Below are positions 1-12,073 of a stretch of 64,000 nt of DNA, piece after piece. The notes beneath the pieces are model-generated. The model did no database searches, was not told the DNA's origin, and saw only the letters and a list, made by a program, of their open reading frames with translations. The DNA is from Lycium barbarum (taxonomy: Eukaryota > Streptophyta > Magnoliopsida > Solanales > Solanaceae). The stretch spans positions 13,714,336-13,778,335 of the forward strand of contig NC_083340.1 of assembly GCF_019175385.1 (NCBI RefSeq), read 5' to 3'. Position numbers and translations under genes: made by a program. Position 1 is the stretch's first letter, and the number at the start of each line of letters is the position of its first letter.

Positions 1-60
1 AACTATGAAAAAGTTTAAGAAATATTTATAAATTACATTATAAGTAAAGATTTATGTATA

Positions 61-270
61 AAATATTTTTGAAATTTTATACATGCAATGTCGGGTTGGT
101 TTGATGCGGTTTGACTTTTTTTAGTTAAAACCAAATCAAACCAAGAGTGGCCGGGTTTTTCTTTTTAAAACCAAATCAAGTCAAACCAAACCACTAATCG
201 GGTTTTTTTCTTGGTTTGATTCGGATTACCGGTTTGGTGCGGTTTGACGGTTTGCTTTGTACACCCTGTC
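61..270. repeat. GGTTTG/CAAACC-rich interspersed repeat
   Basis: The stretch alternates GGTTTG-type and CAAACC-type runs (ggtttgatgcggtttgac, then accaaatcaaaccaag, then ggtttggtgcggtttgac), so it can fold on itself. It codes for nothing convincing. It looks like a small non-autonomous plant repeat, but I see no clear target duplication and cannot name a family. Confidence 0.4.
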
Positions 271-1082
271 GGAAGTGTTCCAAAAAACTAGACATGATAG
301 TTAGGCTGTGATCGCTCCTACATGAATAAAATTCTGCTTCTTTTAATTTTATAATACTACTGAAATTACTGTTGTTTGCTAGCAAAATTTATTGTGTTAT
401 GTGTTTGTTCATTTTTTCCTAGTCTTGAGTTTATTAATTATTGCTTTCTAAAAAAAATTCATTGAGGAACAAGAGTTTGATGAATGACAAAAATATTTAT
501 GCTTCCTGAGTACATTTTTTGAGAAAGTGACCATTGTTGAAAAAGGAGTGTACTTAACCATGCTCTCTGAAAGGGTCCAACAGAAGTTAAATGAGAATAG
601 GAAATTATGATAATATAATTGAATTTGGATATGTAGGATTCGAGTTTTGTTACTCTCTCTAGCAGCTTGCCTACCAAAATGCTGTTTTACAAATTGAAAA
701 TAAAAACACGAGTTAGAGAAAAAGACGGTTTCCTATTGAATAGAGGCTGTCAGAAAAACACTTCATTAGGTTTGTCCCTGATGTAATTCTCGACATAATT
801 TTCAATTCCTATTCATAATTGTTACTTTTTTTCTTGTGTTATATATGACCATGAGTGTTGCAATGGTGACAGTGGTGTCACAAGCTCGAGCATTGAGATG
901 ATATGTTTATTTTATTTGACAGATTTCATATTGGCTTATTTTGAGTTGAATTGTCAAGTTGCTAACAAAATATCACATTCATAAATTTAACATTAACTTT
1001 ATTAATTTGTCTTTTGTTACTCAATAACGCTTTAACATTCTTATGTGATTATGCAAAATTTTGCACTAAATCACTTGAAATA

Positions 1083-1111
1083 CACGTGCAACGCACGTGC
1101 CAAAAAACTAG
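1083..1111 (+). mobile_element. Helitron-like 3' terminus
   Basis: A perfect 7-bp hairpin, CACGTGC-aac-GCACGTG (1083-1099), is followed nine bases later by CTAG (1108-1111) and then T. A short GC-rich hairpin just before a terminal CTRR, with T as the next base, is the known 3' end of plant Helitrons, which insert between A and T. The matching 5' TC end was not found, so the element's extent is unknown. It may cover part of 1-1082, or its 5' end may lie outside the window. Confidence 0.5.
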
Positions 1112-1873
1112 TACTATAAACATTTATGTACGGAACGAAGTTATACAATTACATTCTTGAGCTTGGTAGAAGGGCCAAATCAGCGAGATTGTAGGTGGTC
1201 CACCTTATGTATTAGGTATGTTGTGCAATCTGAATTTTAGCAGCTACCGGTGAAAAGTCAGAATTTCAGTTGGGTATCTCCTCAAAAAAAAAAAAAAAAA
1301 GGGTAGGTTTTAGTCCAATTAGCTCTAGCAAATCCTGGAAACATGCTTTATTTCAGGTAGTATTGAAGTACAATTAATGATGGGTAGAAGGAAATGGGGA
1401 TACCTTCTCCCAAAAGCCATAGTATCTCACGAAAGTAAGTTGTTCCAAACCCCGTAATCTATTTTAGAGAATGAAATCATTCATGACATGAAAAGAAAAG
1501 TTGAAGTGTTTCAGTCTAGACAGGAAATGACTTAGTTGCAAAATATCCCACAATATTATGTCAGATCTTTTTTGAAGTGAGAATTTAATTAAATTCTTAA
1601 ATCACCAATTTCAAACTTTTACGTAAAATCTCAAAATCCTTCATAAAATTATACACTATAACAAATTACCTTACGGAAAACTTCAGTGATACAAAGAAGT
1701 AACATCATCCGAGAACGGGGAAAAAAAGAAAAAAGAAAAAAGAAAGTAACAACCAGCAGAGGAAGTATTATCCAGAAGGCTAAAAAGACCACCCCTTAGA
1801 ACATTAGTAGAAGCAAACTTTTAGAACAAAGGTTAGTGATCAGCACATTTCTGGTAGTGAAAAGAGTAGTAAT
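1112..1873. other. AT-rich spacer, no gene seen
   Basis: There is an A-run at about 1286-1300 and AG-rich simple sequence near 1722-1750. I see no coding potential, RNA gene or repeat ends here. Confidence 0.5.
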
Positions 1874-1878
1874 GTCTC

Positions 1879-2604
1879 TGTTCACCCCGGATTCGGGTAA
1901 TCAATTAAATTTATAGGTGGGTATAGGATATGTGTTTTGTTCTTGATGTGTGCTAGACAAAGAAAATAAAATATTTGAAGGTTCCTTGGTAGAACGGCTA
2001 ATGACGACAGTTGGCTAGCGATACAAAGGTTTGTGAGCAATGCATGATACTTGATGGATGAAATGCAATAATAACAATAACAGGCGGCCTTGGCCGAATT
2101 AAATGATGAAAGAATTTGTATATAAGAGTTCTTCTATTACAAATGTTCTTGGAAAGTAAGAAGAGCCAACCCCCTTAAGGGAGGTGGATATACCCTATTT
2201 ATAGCAGTGAGCCCATGGGCCTCATACAATATGAATTAATAAAATAGCAATAAAAAGGATAGCCCCTGCACGGATTTGGTGGGATTGGACTGACGGCGCC
2301 GCCTGACACACGCATAGTTGATAGCCGACCATGATGTGACACCACTGATGCGCTTCAGCAACGGTCATAATGGACCAACAGATACACGGGCAAACGGTTG
2401 TCCGGATCAACGGTGATGAACCCTCGGGAAGAGTCCCCGAACCATCGGTGGCATAGAGACCGGGCCAAATGGCGCCTCTGCTCAGCTTCGATTAAAGCGC
2501 TTATCCGGAAAGGTGTGATCCCCCTCGTGCGAACTCCCGACCCTTTTCTTCCTCCGATCCATAGTTTCTCCGGATTGACTCATATCCGGTTTTTACCGTA
2601 TACA
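1879..2604 (-). repeat. 3' LTR of the Tat element
   Basis: This copy matches 12074-12799 over 726 bp with about 15 substitutions and no indels seen. The target duplication GTCTC lies at 1874-1878. Confidence 0.93.
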
Positions 2605-2620
2605 GATAGCCCCCACACTT
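2605..2620 (-). other. Polypurine tract (Tat element)
   Basis: The minus strand reads GTGTGGGGGCTATC directly before the TG of the 3' LTR. Plus-strand priming is expected here. Confidence 0.7.
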
Positions 2621-2878
2621 CCTGGACCAACGATCCATCGGAGTAACGGGAAGTGAATGAATCATACAACCAACCGCCCGGATGGCCTATCCTTATCTCC
2701 TTATTTTGGTGGGAATAGTTGAGTCACGTCTTCCCCTTTGCCGGCCATGTGTCCTGCTCCGGATGGTCCGCTCCTGTCAACCGCCTTTTGCACGTCGTTT
2801 TGGGTCGCTTCACATTAATGATGGGACACGTGGCGATCCCCGATTGGCCCTCCTCGATAACCGTTCCCCTCCTTATGC

Positions 2879-2888
2879 CTATATAAAG
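2879..2888 (+). promoter_or_regulatory. TATA box of the antisense accessory gene
   Basis: CTATATAAAG lies 247 bases before the ATG at 3135 and is followed by a pyrimidine-rich stretch, as in plant 5' untranslated leaders. It faces opposite to the retrotransposon's own transcription, so the accessory gene would need its own promoter. Confidence 0.6.
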
Positions 2889-3134
2889 CCCCTCATTTCC
2901 TCATTTTTTCATTTTTACGATCTGCTCTTTCGTTTCTTCTCTCCTCTGCGTTCTATCTTCATCCTTTCTACAGCAAATCTGTTACCAAATCTTCGCTTAT
3001 TTTTACGTGAAAGGGAGATTAATTTTGTCACCATTCTCACCAACTGCTTTTTGCTCCAGTTTCTCTTCAAATCACCGTTTCCTTCGTTTCCTTTGCATTA
3101 TTTTTCGAAATCCTCTTCCCTTCATTCCTACAAC

Positions 3135-6000
3135 ATGTCTGAAACCACTTCTCCCGAAATTTCCTCGGTTTCATCCCCGAGGGCCGAGGCTGTGTCTCCG
3201 GCTAAACAAAGGAGTAACCCCGAGACTACGGCCTCGGATATTATACCGGTCAAATTTAACTTCAATAAAGACCTTGAGACGGAAAAGCCCTCTGCCGTCT
3301 CAGACCGGGGATACGATGTGAGGCGATATCCTTTCTCCATAACCGAGGATAAGCTTGACATAGTCCGGGAAGACTGTGGGTGGAACACACGCCCAGTGGG
3401 GGTTTTTGCACCCGGGCCGGACGAATCCATTACCGACCACTGGGAAGGGTTCTTGTACGTGTACACTTATCCCTTTACCCTTAAACTCGACCCCCCGATT
3501 GATCCGATCATATTGGATATATGCTGGACCTATGGTGTGACTTTGGCATAGATCGGCCCAATCGTTTGGAGGGTCGTTGCTTGCCTCCGGCTGCTGGCCA
3601 ACTGAGCTGAGAAGGAATTCTCACTGGGCCACCTAATACGCCTGTATTCTCCGAGAATATTCCGGGGCGGTGTCATAAAACTAACCAAGCGCAGTCGGAA
3701 TCCGTTTTTCTCGAAGATGGACGAAGACCGGGACAGGGGATGGCTAGAACGCTACGTCCGGGTAAAAACCGAGGACATAATCCCGGCCGCCCATCTACCT
3801 TTTTCGGAGAAATGGAACGACAAGCGTAAGTTCGGTCCTTTGAGCAATCGTTCTTACTTGTTCAGCCGCTTTTGGTATTGTTTTCTCATTGCCCTTTCCT
3901 TATTTTTTGCAGCAAACGGATTTGTTCCCCCGGTTATTCGCAATCTGAGTGAATGGGTCACGACACTCCTCGGCCAGCTTCCCTATGAGGACCGAACATG
4001 GGCCCATTTGTCACGTGGTCGATGGATCGCTCAAAATCATGGTAATGTTTGACTTTCCTTAGTTTCTGCTGCATCTTTAGCCATTCGTGGTCGTTAATTT
4101 TCTCAATCCTGCCTATGTCTTTGTCGTTCAGGTTTGCCGAAGGGCTCGGTGGCATCCAGATCGGAGTCAGGGGTCGCTTCCCTTGCACCGGCATCCGCGT
4201 TCGACACAGCGGGTTCTTCCCGAGTTCTTGCCGAAGCTACCGAAAGGAAACGACCCTCCGAAAAGGGGGAACCGTTCAAACGGAAGAAGGCAAGAAGTGT
4301 TGCCTGGCCCCCGAGAGAAGAAGCAGAGCCCGACATTATAGTTTGGAGGGTCGACCTGGCTTCGACAACGGCTCCAGTACCCGAAGAGACTGCCTCCGTT
4401 CCGCCTTTGCCTTCTGTCAACGAAGGTCTCTTGATTTCCGTTCTTCCTTCAGGTGCGGAAGAAATCCTTTCCCCGGCTCCTCTCCGGTCGGTTGACTTTG
4501 TCGACATTTCAGGTGAACTTCTCCGGAAGATACTCCCCTGCAGAGGGGAAAGGGACCGGGGGAAACGGCTGTCACTGCAGCTGATCAAAGGACTGCCCCA
4601 GTTCCGGAGACCGAAGCCCCCATTCACGCTCATCCGTCTCCCGACCATGAACCTGTTTCTACTGCGGAGCCCCCGGTCTTTGCCAGAAACATTGAGTCCA
4701 CGCTAAGTTCATCTACCCCGGCTCCGAGGGCTGAAGATTTTGAAGATATATTTTCTACCACTCCTCCTGCTACCGGTGAAACTGCGGGTTTCGACCATCT
4801 TCCAATTCCTCGGGTCACGAGGTCGGCTAACCGACAGTCAGAATCTGGTTCTAGAGATAACCTGGTGACCATCTTCCCAGCCCCGAGCGTAGAACCAAGA
4901 AGAACCAGATCGACCGTAATCACCGTCCCCGAGGATTGCGGCTTTCTATCGCGCCCGGTGGGAGTAGCAAGCTATTTGCGGCCTCTTGTCTCCGACTCGG
5001 ACAAACGTAAAATAACCGGGGTCACCTGGCAGTGCCTTATGAACGAAGGCATGCACGCGGGCAACCGGGTAAGACCCTCAGCCACCCTTGTATATCAGTA
5101 TACTTTATGCTCACTTTGTTTGATTCTTCATGTTTGTTTTTCTTGCAGAGTGTGGTACTGGTCAATGAGGCCTTCATCCGTGCCCAACACGAGATGGACG
5201 ATCTTCGAGGTCAACTAGATGCCCAAGGCCGAGAAATGGAGAAATATAAGCATCTCCTCCGAGAGAAAGAGGAAGAGTTGGGTCGGGCGGCTGTTCTTGC
5301 CAACCTTCGTCCCGAACTTGATGCGGCCAAGGACGAAAATCATCGCTTGAAGAGTGAATTGGCCGCCATGACCGATTATAATCGAAGCCTCGAGACTGAG
5401 AAGATTGTCCTTAGCCGAGACAAAGCCCAATTTTCGTCGAGGCTGGACGAGCTGGAGACCACCGTATCCCAACTCCGGGGGGAACTGGATTTGGTGAAGG
5501 CCGATGCAACGGGCCTAGCCGAGAGGAACCGACTACTGGAATCCGACACCGCTCTGTACAAAGAACGTATGAGAGTTTTCGAAGGGAAAGCCGAGGAGCG
5601 GTCTCGGATATGTGAGGGCTTAAAAGCCGAGCTGGAGGGGGCGGTGAGCGCCAACGATGTTCTTAAGGCCGAGCTAGAAGCTGCTGTTCACATGAGGAAT
5701 ATTGTTGTGGCAAACCGGGCCGAGCTGGAGACTAAGTTAGCTAAAGTCGAGGATGATTTGGACGAAGCCTGGAAAGGCGTGGAGGCGGCCGAGGCTCATA
5801 CTGCCATCGTTGCCGAGTACGAGAAATGGAAGTCTCGGCGGCTCACCCTCGAAGAAGCCGAGCACGGATTCTCCGATCTTCCGGCCCTGATAAACCAGGC
5901 CAAAGAGATGGAGGAGGAGGCAAACCATGCCCTCGGGTCCGACTCAGATGATTCCGAAAGAACTGAGTCCGATCATTCTGCCTCCAGTCATCTAACATAG
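3135..6000 (+). pseudogene. Antisense accessory gene of the Tat element (coiled-coil protein), four exons, broken
   Basis: The gene runs against the retrotransposon between pol and the 3' LTR. Likely exons are 3135-3825, 3913-4041, 4132-5068 and 5149-6000. All three introns start GT, end AG, are 80-90 bp long, and preserve frame across the junctions. The N-terminal part has features of the 'putative gypsy type transposon' family found in plant retroelements (YPFSITEDKLDIV, GWLERYVRVK). The middle is rich in Ser, Pro and Glu. The last exon is almost entirely a Leu/Glu/Lys/Arg coiled coil with an acidic Ser-rich tail (GSDSDDSERTESDHS). In-frame stops at 3549-3551 (TAG) and 3603-3605 (TGA), plus a one-base shift near 4515, break it. 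Antisense extra ORFs are known in Tat elements; their function is unknown. The family name is from pattern memory. Confidence 0.75.
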
Positions 6001-6795
6001 GATTTTTACTTGGCTTTTGCCTTTTGCGTTTGCTGGCCTTTTGACCATTGATGTAAAAGTATTCTTTGTAAAAGTACCTTTTGTATATATGAAAGTTTCA
6101 CTTTTCTTGTTTCTTCATTTGAGTGTTTTTTTTTTTTGCTTTGAATTATTGGTCCGTTTTTCGGGCAAGATGACCCGTAGTCATTGATTAATTCTGCCCG
6201 TAGGACTTACTAAATATTTTGTGACTTCGGATCTTTCCGTGCCCGTGATAGGCGCTTCTTTAGGACCGGTTTTTTTTGTGGCCGGTTCGCAATGACCTCG
6301 TTGGCCTTGTCGAATTTCGACCACAGTGCCCGATGTAGGGCGTATAAATTGAACAATGCCGAAATACGACCATTGCAATGGTTTTTGTATTGTAAGTGTT
6401 TGTACATATGCGAATTTTTATTTCTTGTATCTTTGTCGTTGCAAACACTAAATGGGACACGATTCATTATGATCGTTTGGTCCTTACATCGAAGGCGATG
6501 ACCGGTGGCCAGCCATTGTTTTTGCCGTGGCAAATGATGAATGGGACACGATTCATTATGATCGTTTGGTCCTTACATCGAAGGCGATGACCGGTGGCCA
6601 GCCTTTGTTGTTGCGTAGCACATTGTACTTGTTGCCTCATTAAAAACCGCATCGGAAAACCCATTTTGGGACAAAACCGTACTAAGGAAAAGAGTGCAAC
6701 ACGTGTTTTCAGTCCTAAATTCTTATTTTATGCTGTCCTTGACTTCCTGCAAAAGAAAAATACGGTTAACAAAAAGTATGTGGGAAGATCATACC
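6001..6795. other. Non-coding spacer of the Tat element
   Basis: This spacer lies between the 3' ends of the converging antisense gene and pol. Apart from the duplication at 6451-6603 I see no coding sequence. It presumably holds the 3' untranslated ends of both transcripts. Confidence 0.5.
6451..6603. repeat. Two-copy direct repeat, 64-bp unit, 89-bp period
   Basis: The block aatgggacacgattcatt...ccggtggccagcc occurs at 6451-6514 and 6540-6603. The two copies are identical by eye and separated by 25 bp. It is a tandem duplication in the element's non-coding spacer. Confidence 0.85.
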
Positions 6796-9555
6796 TTAGC
6801 AGTAGTATCTTTTTAGATGGGCTATGTTCCAGTTGTTGCGCAGGCATTGCCCATCCATGGACTCCAGCTGGTATGATCCTTTGCCCGTTACACCGGTTAC
6901 CTTGTACGATCCTTCCCTGTTCGGTCCTAGATTTCCCTCGTTGGGGTTCTTTGTATGTAAGGTGACCTTTCGAAGCACCAAGTCCCCCACTTGGAAATGC
7001 CGAAAGTTGTCTCTTCGGTTGTAATATCTTTCCATCCTCTGTTTTTGGGCCGCTATGCGGACCGACGCTCCTTCGAGTAGCTCATCTGCAAGGTCGAGCT
7101 TCACGGCCATAGCCTCCCCGTTTGATTCTTCGGTGGCATATCTGAAACGGAGGGTCGGTTCGCCAACCTCCACGGGGATGAGGGCTTCAGCTCCGTAAAC
7201 CAATTAGAACGGGGTTTCCCCCGTGCTCGATTTGGATGTGGTTCTGTAAGCCTAGAGCACCTCCGGGAGTATTTCCCTCCAATTATGCTTCGACGCCTCA
7301 AGTCTCTTTCTCAGATTTTGGATTATCGTTCTGTTCGTTGATTCTGCCTGCCCATTTGCACACGGGTGATACGGGATTGACACGATTTTCTTGATCTTCA
7401 ACCTTTCGAGAAAACTGTTGACCTTGCCACCCACGAACTGCGAGCCATTATCACAGGTTATCTCAGACGGGATGCCGAAGCGGAAGACGATGTGGTCCCA
7501 TATGAAGTCGATGACTTCCTTTTCTCTTATCTTTTCGAAGGCCTGCGCTTCAACCCACTTAGAAAAATAGTCAGTCATAAACAAAATGAAACGGGCCTTA
7601 CCTGGTGCCCGAGGTAACAGACCAACAATGTCCATTCCCCACTTCATGAAAGGCCAAGGCGAGATGACCGAATGCAGAAACTCCCCGGGCCGGTGAATCA
7701 TCGGAGCATGCTTCTGACACCCGTCACATTTTTGGACAAAACTTTTCGTGTCCTCGTCCATCCGGTTCTAGTAATAACCGGCCCTGACGATTTTTTGAAC
7801 CAAAGCTTCTGCACCGGAGTGGTTGCCGCAGGTTCCCTCGTGCACTTCTCTTATCACATATTCCGTTTCGCCGGGGCCCAAACACTTAGCTAAAGTCCCG
7901 AGGAAGAAGCGTCGATACAGTTGACCGTCCACCAAGCAAAAGCGGGCAGCCTTGGTCCGTAGCGATCGTGACTCCTTCGGGTCCTTTGGGAGCTTCCCAT
8001 CACGCAAGTAGTCGATGTACTTATTGCGCCAATCCCAGGTCAAGCCCATTGTGTATATTTCGGCGTGCCCGGTTTCTATGGCCGTGTTTGATAAGTGCAA
8101 CGTTGCCTCGAGGTTGATTTCCTCCCCCTCAACCGAGGATCCCAAGTTTGCTAATGCATCGGCTTCGCTGTTCTGCTCCCTCGGCATGTGCTGCATGGTC
8201 CACTCTTTAAATTGATGAAGTACCACCTGTGTGTTTTCGAGGTACCGCTGCATATGTTCGTCCTTTACCTCGAATAGCCGTTCACCTGGTTCACGACCAG
8301 AAGTGAGTCGTACTTTGCCTCGATTATTTCTACTTACATAATAGATAGGGAATTGCGTACCTGATTCTTCTCGGACCAAAACGCCGCTTACCGCCATTTC
8401 GGAGACTGCTAAATAGAGGAAGAGTGGCTCATCGGACCTGAGTGTGTGCAGCAACGGGGGGCTGGATAAATACTTCTTCAATTCCCTTAGGTCTTCTTGG
8501 CACTCCGGTGTCCAAACGAAGTCGTTTTTCTTTCTGAGCAAAGAGAAGAAACGATGACTCCTGTCCGAGGACCTCGAAATGAAGCGACTCAGTGCCGCTA
8601 TCCACCCGGTGAGCTTCTGTACCCCCTTTATGTTGTTCACGACCTCGATGTCCTCGATGGCCTTGATCTTGTCCGGGTTGATTTCAATTCCTCGGTTTGA
8701 CACCATGAATCCCAGAAATTTACCAGACCTGACGCCGAAGGCACATTTCTCCAGGTTGAGCTTCATGTTGTATCTGCGGAGTACATCGAAGGTTTCCTGC
8801 AAATGCTTTAAATGGTCCTCTGTTTCTAGGGACTTAACAACCATATCGTCAACATAAACTTCCATCGTTTTCCCTATTTGTTCTTCGAACATCCCATTAA
8901 CTAGGCGTTGGTAAGTTGCACCGACGTTTTTTAATCCGAAAGGCATGACGTTATAACAGTAAGTCCCATAACGGGTGATGAAGGATGTTTTCTCTTGGTC
9001 CTCCGGGTGCATTCGGATCTGGTTGTACCCAGAGTAAGCATCGAGAAAACTTAACATTTCATGCCTGGCCGTTGCATCAATCATTCTGTCAATGTGAGGC
9101 AATGGAAATGAATCCTTCGGGCATGCCTTGTTTAAATCCTTATAATCGACACACATTCGAAATTTATTACCTTTTTTGGGCACCACCACTACGTTAGCAA
9201 GCCAATCCGGGAATTTCACCTCCCGGATGGAACCTATATTCAAAAGCTTCGTTACCTCGTCTTTCACGAAGGCGTGCTTTGGCTCTGACATGGGCCTTCT
9301 TTTTTGCTTGACCGGGAGAAACTTCCCGTCCAAGCTGAGTTTGTGTGATGCTATTTCTGGTGATATACCTGTCATATCTATATGCGACCATGCAAAGCTA
9401 TCGGCGTTAGCTCGAAAAAATTCAATTAATTTACGCCTGAGCTCCGGGGTGAGCCCCGTGCCCAGGTATACCTTTCTGTCCGATAAGAACTCGAACAAGA
9501 TGATCTGCTCCAGCTTCTCCACGGTTGACTTGGTCGCGTCCGAGTCATCCGGCAT
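6796..9555 (-). pseudogene. pol of the Tat element (RT, RNase H remnant, integrase), broken
   Basis: The order matches Ty3/gypsy pol. Reverse transcriptase carries FRMCVDYKDLNKACPKD, MPFGLKNVGATYQ and the catalytic VYVDDMVV. Near 8278-8340 the frame jumps from the start of RNase H (PIYYVSRN) into the last third of the Tat-specific second RNase H (QHMPREQNSEADALANLGS), so most of both domains is deleted. The integrase has MDIVG, CDNGSQF and QAESTNRTI for the DDE triad. Stops sit at 7765-7767, just before the integrase core, and at 7252-7254 and 7204-7206 after it. The final piece (6796-7203) matches the integrase C-terminus. The start of this frame is arbitrary; related sequence continues upstream in frame to about 9660. 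The enzyme would copy and insert element cDNA; this copy cannot. Confidence 0.85.
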
Positions 9556-9623
9556 GACAAAGGATCTGGCATCCCGAAGTCGTCCTCCTCGTGCACTGGA
9601 TCTGGTCCAGTATACTTTAGTTG

Positions 9624-11980
9624 CTATTGGGGGACCTCCCCTCCGGTTGTACCCTTCTCTTCCTGAGCCGGCTTCTCGGGCCGGGGAGCTGCCTCATCTA
9701 CTGCGAACATTTCTTTTGTTGCGGGCTGCTCGCCCCGGATGGTTTTCACCCTCTCCGGAGTGGGGAATTTCAGCAACTGATGTAGTGTTGAAGGAACTGC
9801 CTTCATACCATGTATCCAGGGTCTGCCCAATAATGCGTTATATTTCATGTCCCCTTCGATCACATAGAACATCGTTTGTTGAATGGTTCCATCTACGTTT
9901 ACGGGCAACGAGATCTCTCCCTTCGTGGTTTTACTTGCCATATTGAACCCGCTTAATACTCGGGCCACTGGTACGATCTGACCGAGCAGTCCCAGCTGTT
10001 CAACCACTCTCCATCGGATGATGTTGGCCGAGCTACCTGGGTCAACTAAAATACGTTTGACCTTAGTTTTAAAGACAAGTATAGAAATTACCAACGCATC
10101 ATTGTGGGGTTGGATGATGCCCTCCGCATCTTCGTCATTAAAGAAGATATATCCCTCGGTCGAATGACCTCGAGTGCGCTTTTCACGAACAATAGAAATC
10201 TTCGTCCGCTTCATTACCGGCCCTCGAGGGGCGTCAATGCCCCCCACTATCATGTTGATCGTATATTGGGGTTCGACAGGTTCGGGCCTTTCATAAGATT
10301 CTCTTTCCTTATAATGATTTTTGGCCCGCTCGCTCAGCAGATCTCGGAGGTGACCATTTTTCAATAACCGGGCTACCTCCTCTCTCAATTGGCGGCAATC
10401 TTCGGTTCTATGACCGTGGGTTCCGTGATATTCACACACCACGCTCGTATCCCGCTGACCCGGGTCCGACCTCAATGGTTTAGGCCATCTTACATCGGGG
10501 ACACGTCTAATAGACGAGACAAGTCCCGAAGTACTGACGTTGAAGTTGTACTCCGAAATTTTTGGTGGAACTTTATTACTGGCGGAACTTCCGGCATCGC
10601 TCCTAAACGAGAGTCCCCAACTGTTCGACGGGCGTTCAACCCGCTTGCTGCCCCGTCCAGGGAAATGGCTTGGACTCTCGATTAATTTTTCCGACCTGAA
10701 ATTTTGTCTCTCCGAATGGGGATATGGCCGAAACCTCTCTTTTGATGATTCGGACTTCGTTTCGTATCCCTTCCTTGGTGCCTCGAAACCTCTATTTACT
10801 TTGATCCTTACCGGTGGGAGCTCGAATTGATCGTCTTCCACCCGAATCTTCGACTCATACCGATTGTGGACGTCGGCCCATGTTACGGCCTCGTATTCTA
10901 GCAAACTTTCTTTCAAGCCACCGAACTTAGCATGTTGAGACCCTTTGTGAAAGCCTGCGCGGCCTACTCTTCTGGCACCGGGGGGAGTTCCATCCGTTCC
11001 CTCTGGAACCGGGTGACTAACTCCTGCAATAGCTCGTCGTCCCTTTGGGTTATCTGGAAAATATCGGCCTTACGGGCCTGCACCTTTATGGCATCGGCAT
11101 GGGTTTTTACGAAGGCGTCGGCGAGCATTTCAAAAGAAGTGATCGAATGCTCGGGTAGATGGTCGTACCACGTCAATGCCCCCTTCGATAGAGTCTCTCC
11201 AAATTTTTTCAACAATACCGACTCTATCTCATCTTCTTCCATATCATTGCCCTTTATAGCACATGTGTATGAGGTCACGTGCTCATGCGGGTCCGTGGTG
11301 CCGTCGTATTTCTGAACATCCGGCATCTTGAATCTCTTCGGGATCAACTTAGGGGCCGCACTCGGAGGAAAAGGCCTTTGAATATACCTTTTTGAGTTTA
11401 GCCCCTTTAGCAAAGGTGGAGCCCCCGATATCTGATCCACCCGAGAGTTGTACGTCTCGACCCTCTTTTCGGTGGAATCCACTCGCTGCACCAAAGTTTC
11501 GAGCATCTTCAGAACCTCGGTGGAGGAACCGGCTCCAGAATCATTACTCTCGACCGCCGTGGCTCGTTCCTTCCGATTTCCACTGTACCCTTAGCCTTTT
11601 CAGGCCCAGCTTCACCCTTTCCACTCTGCAGTTGGGCAATTGCTAATCCTTGATCGGCGATTGCCGCCCTTTGTTTCTGCAACATTTCAAAGATTAAATG
11701 CCAGTGAATGCCATCGGCATGGCATTCACTGGCGTTCTCTCCGGCCCCGATCCCGGGACAATGTAACGGAATGGTGAGTGTTTAGGGGGTCGGTGGCCGG
11801 TGGGACGGCGTTCTCTTGATCTACGGTATTTTGCCGGTTGAGTCCTTCCCTTGAATCAACGGGGTTCGGATCAGTGGGTTTCGGCAATGCCCGCAGTCCG
11901 CTCCCTTCGTTTTCCGCCACGATCTCGGTATTATTGACATGACCAGATTGTTCGACGTCATCCATTTGGACCGTTTTCAC
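9624..11980 (-). pseudogene. gag-protease of the Tat element, broken
   Basis: The N-terminal gag piece starts near 11980 and loses frame near 11726, beside a perfect hairpin. The capsid region (10964-11506) contains PKLIPKRFKMPDVQKYDGTT and a typical retrotransposon gag fold sequence. It ends at a TAG after LPPVPEE, where a Trp codon is expected. A further frameshift near 10935 precedes the C-terminal part (9624-10916), which has a Cys/His zinc-binding element (CEYHGTHGHRTEDC) and an aspartic protease (LVDPGSSANI, then a downstream LLGRPWIHGM block). Gag would form the particle and bind RNA; the protease would mature it. Pol follows in another frame. Confidence 0.82.
11700..11733. repeat. Perfect 15-bp inverted repeat in gag
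   Basis: GCCAGTGAATGCCAT and ATGGCATTCACTGGC are exact reverse complements separated by CGGC. The hairpin lies where the gag frame is lost, so it may be a small inverted duplication that broke the gene. Confidence 0.85.
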
Positions 11981-12052
11981 AGAGATGGGTAGGGACGCTT
12001 TTGGCTTTGATGAATATGGCAGAAATCAAGGCCAAAGACCACTATTATCCTA

Positions 12053-12070
12053 GCCCCACGGTGGGCGCCA
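12053..12070 (-). other. Primer-binding site (Tat element)
   Basis: The minus strand reads TGGCGCCCACCGTGGGGC three bases inside the 5' LTR. This is a tRNA-primer site of the type shared by many plant gypsy elements. The same 18-mer occurs in the second Tat-type fragment at 37250. Confidence 0.8.
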
Positions 12071-12073
12071 AGC

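Noticed and set aside
9176..9946. Open plus-strand frame of 256 codons
   Set aside because: It lies exactly opposite the Tat pol and gag; it is a shadow of their codon use.
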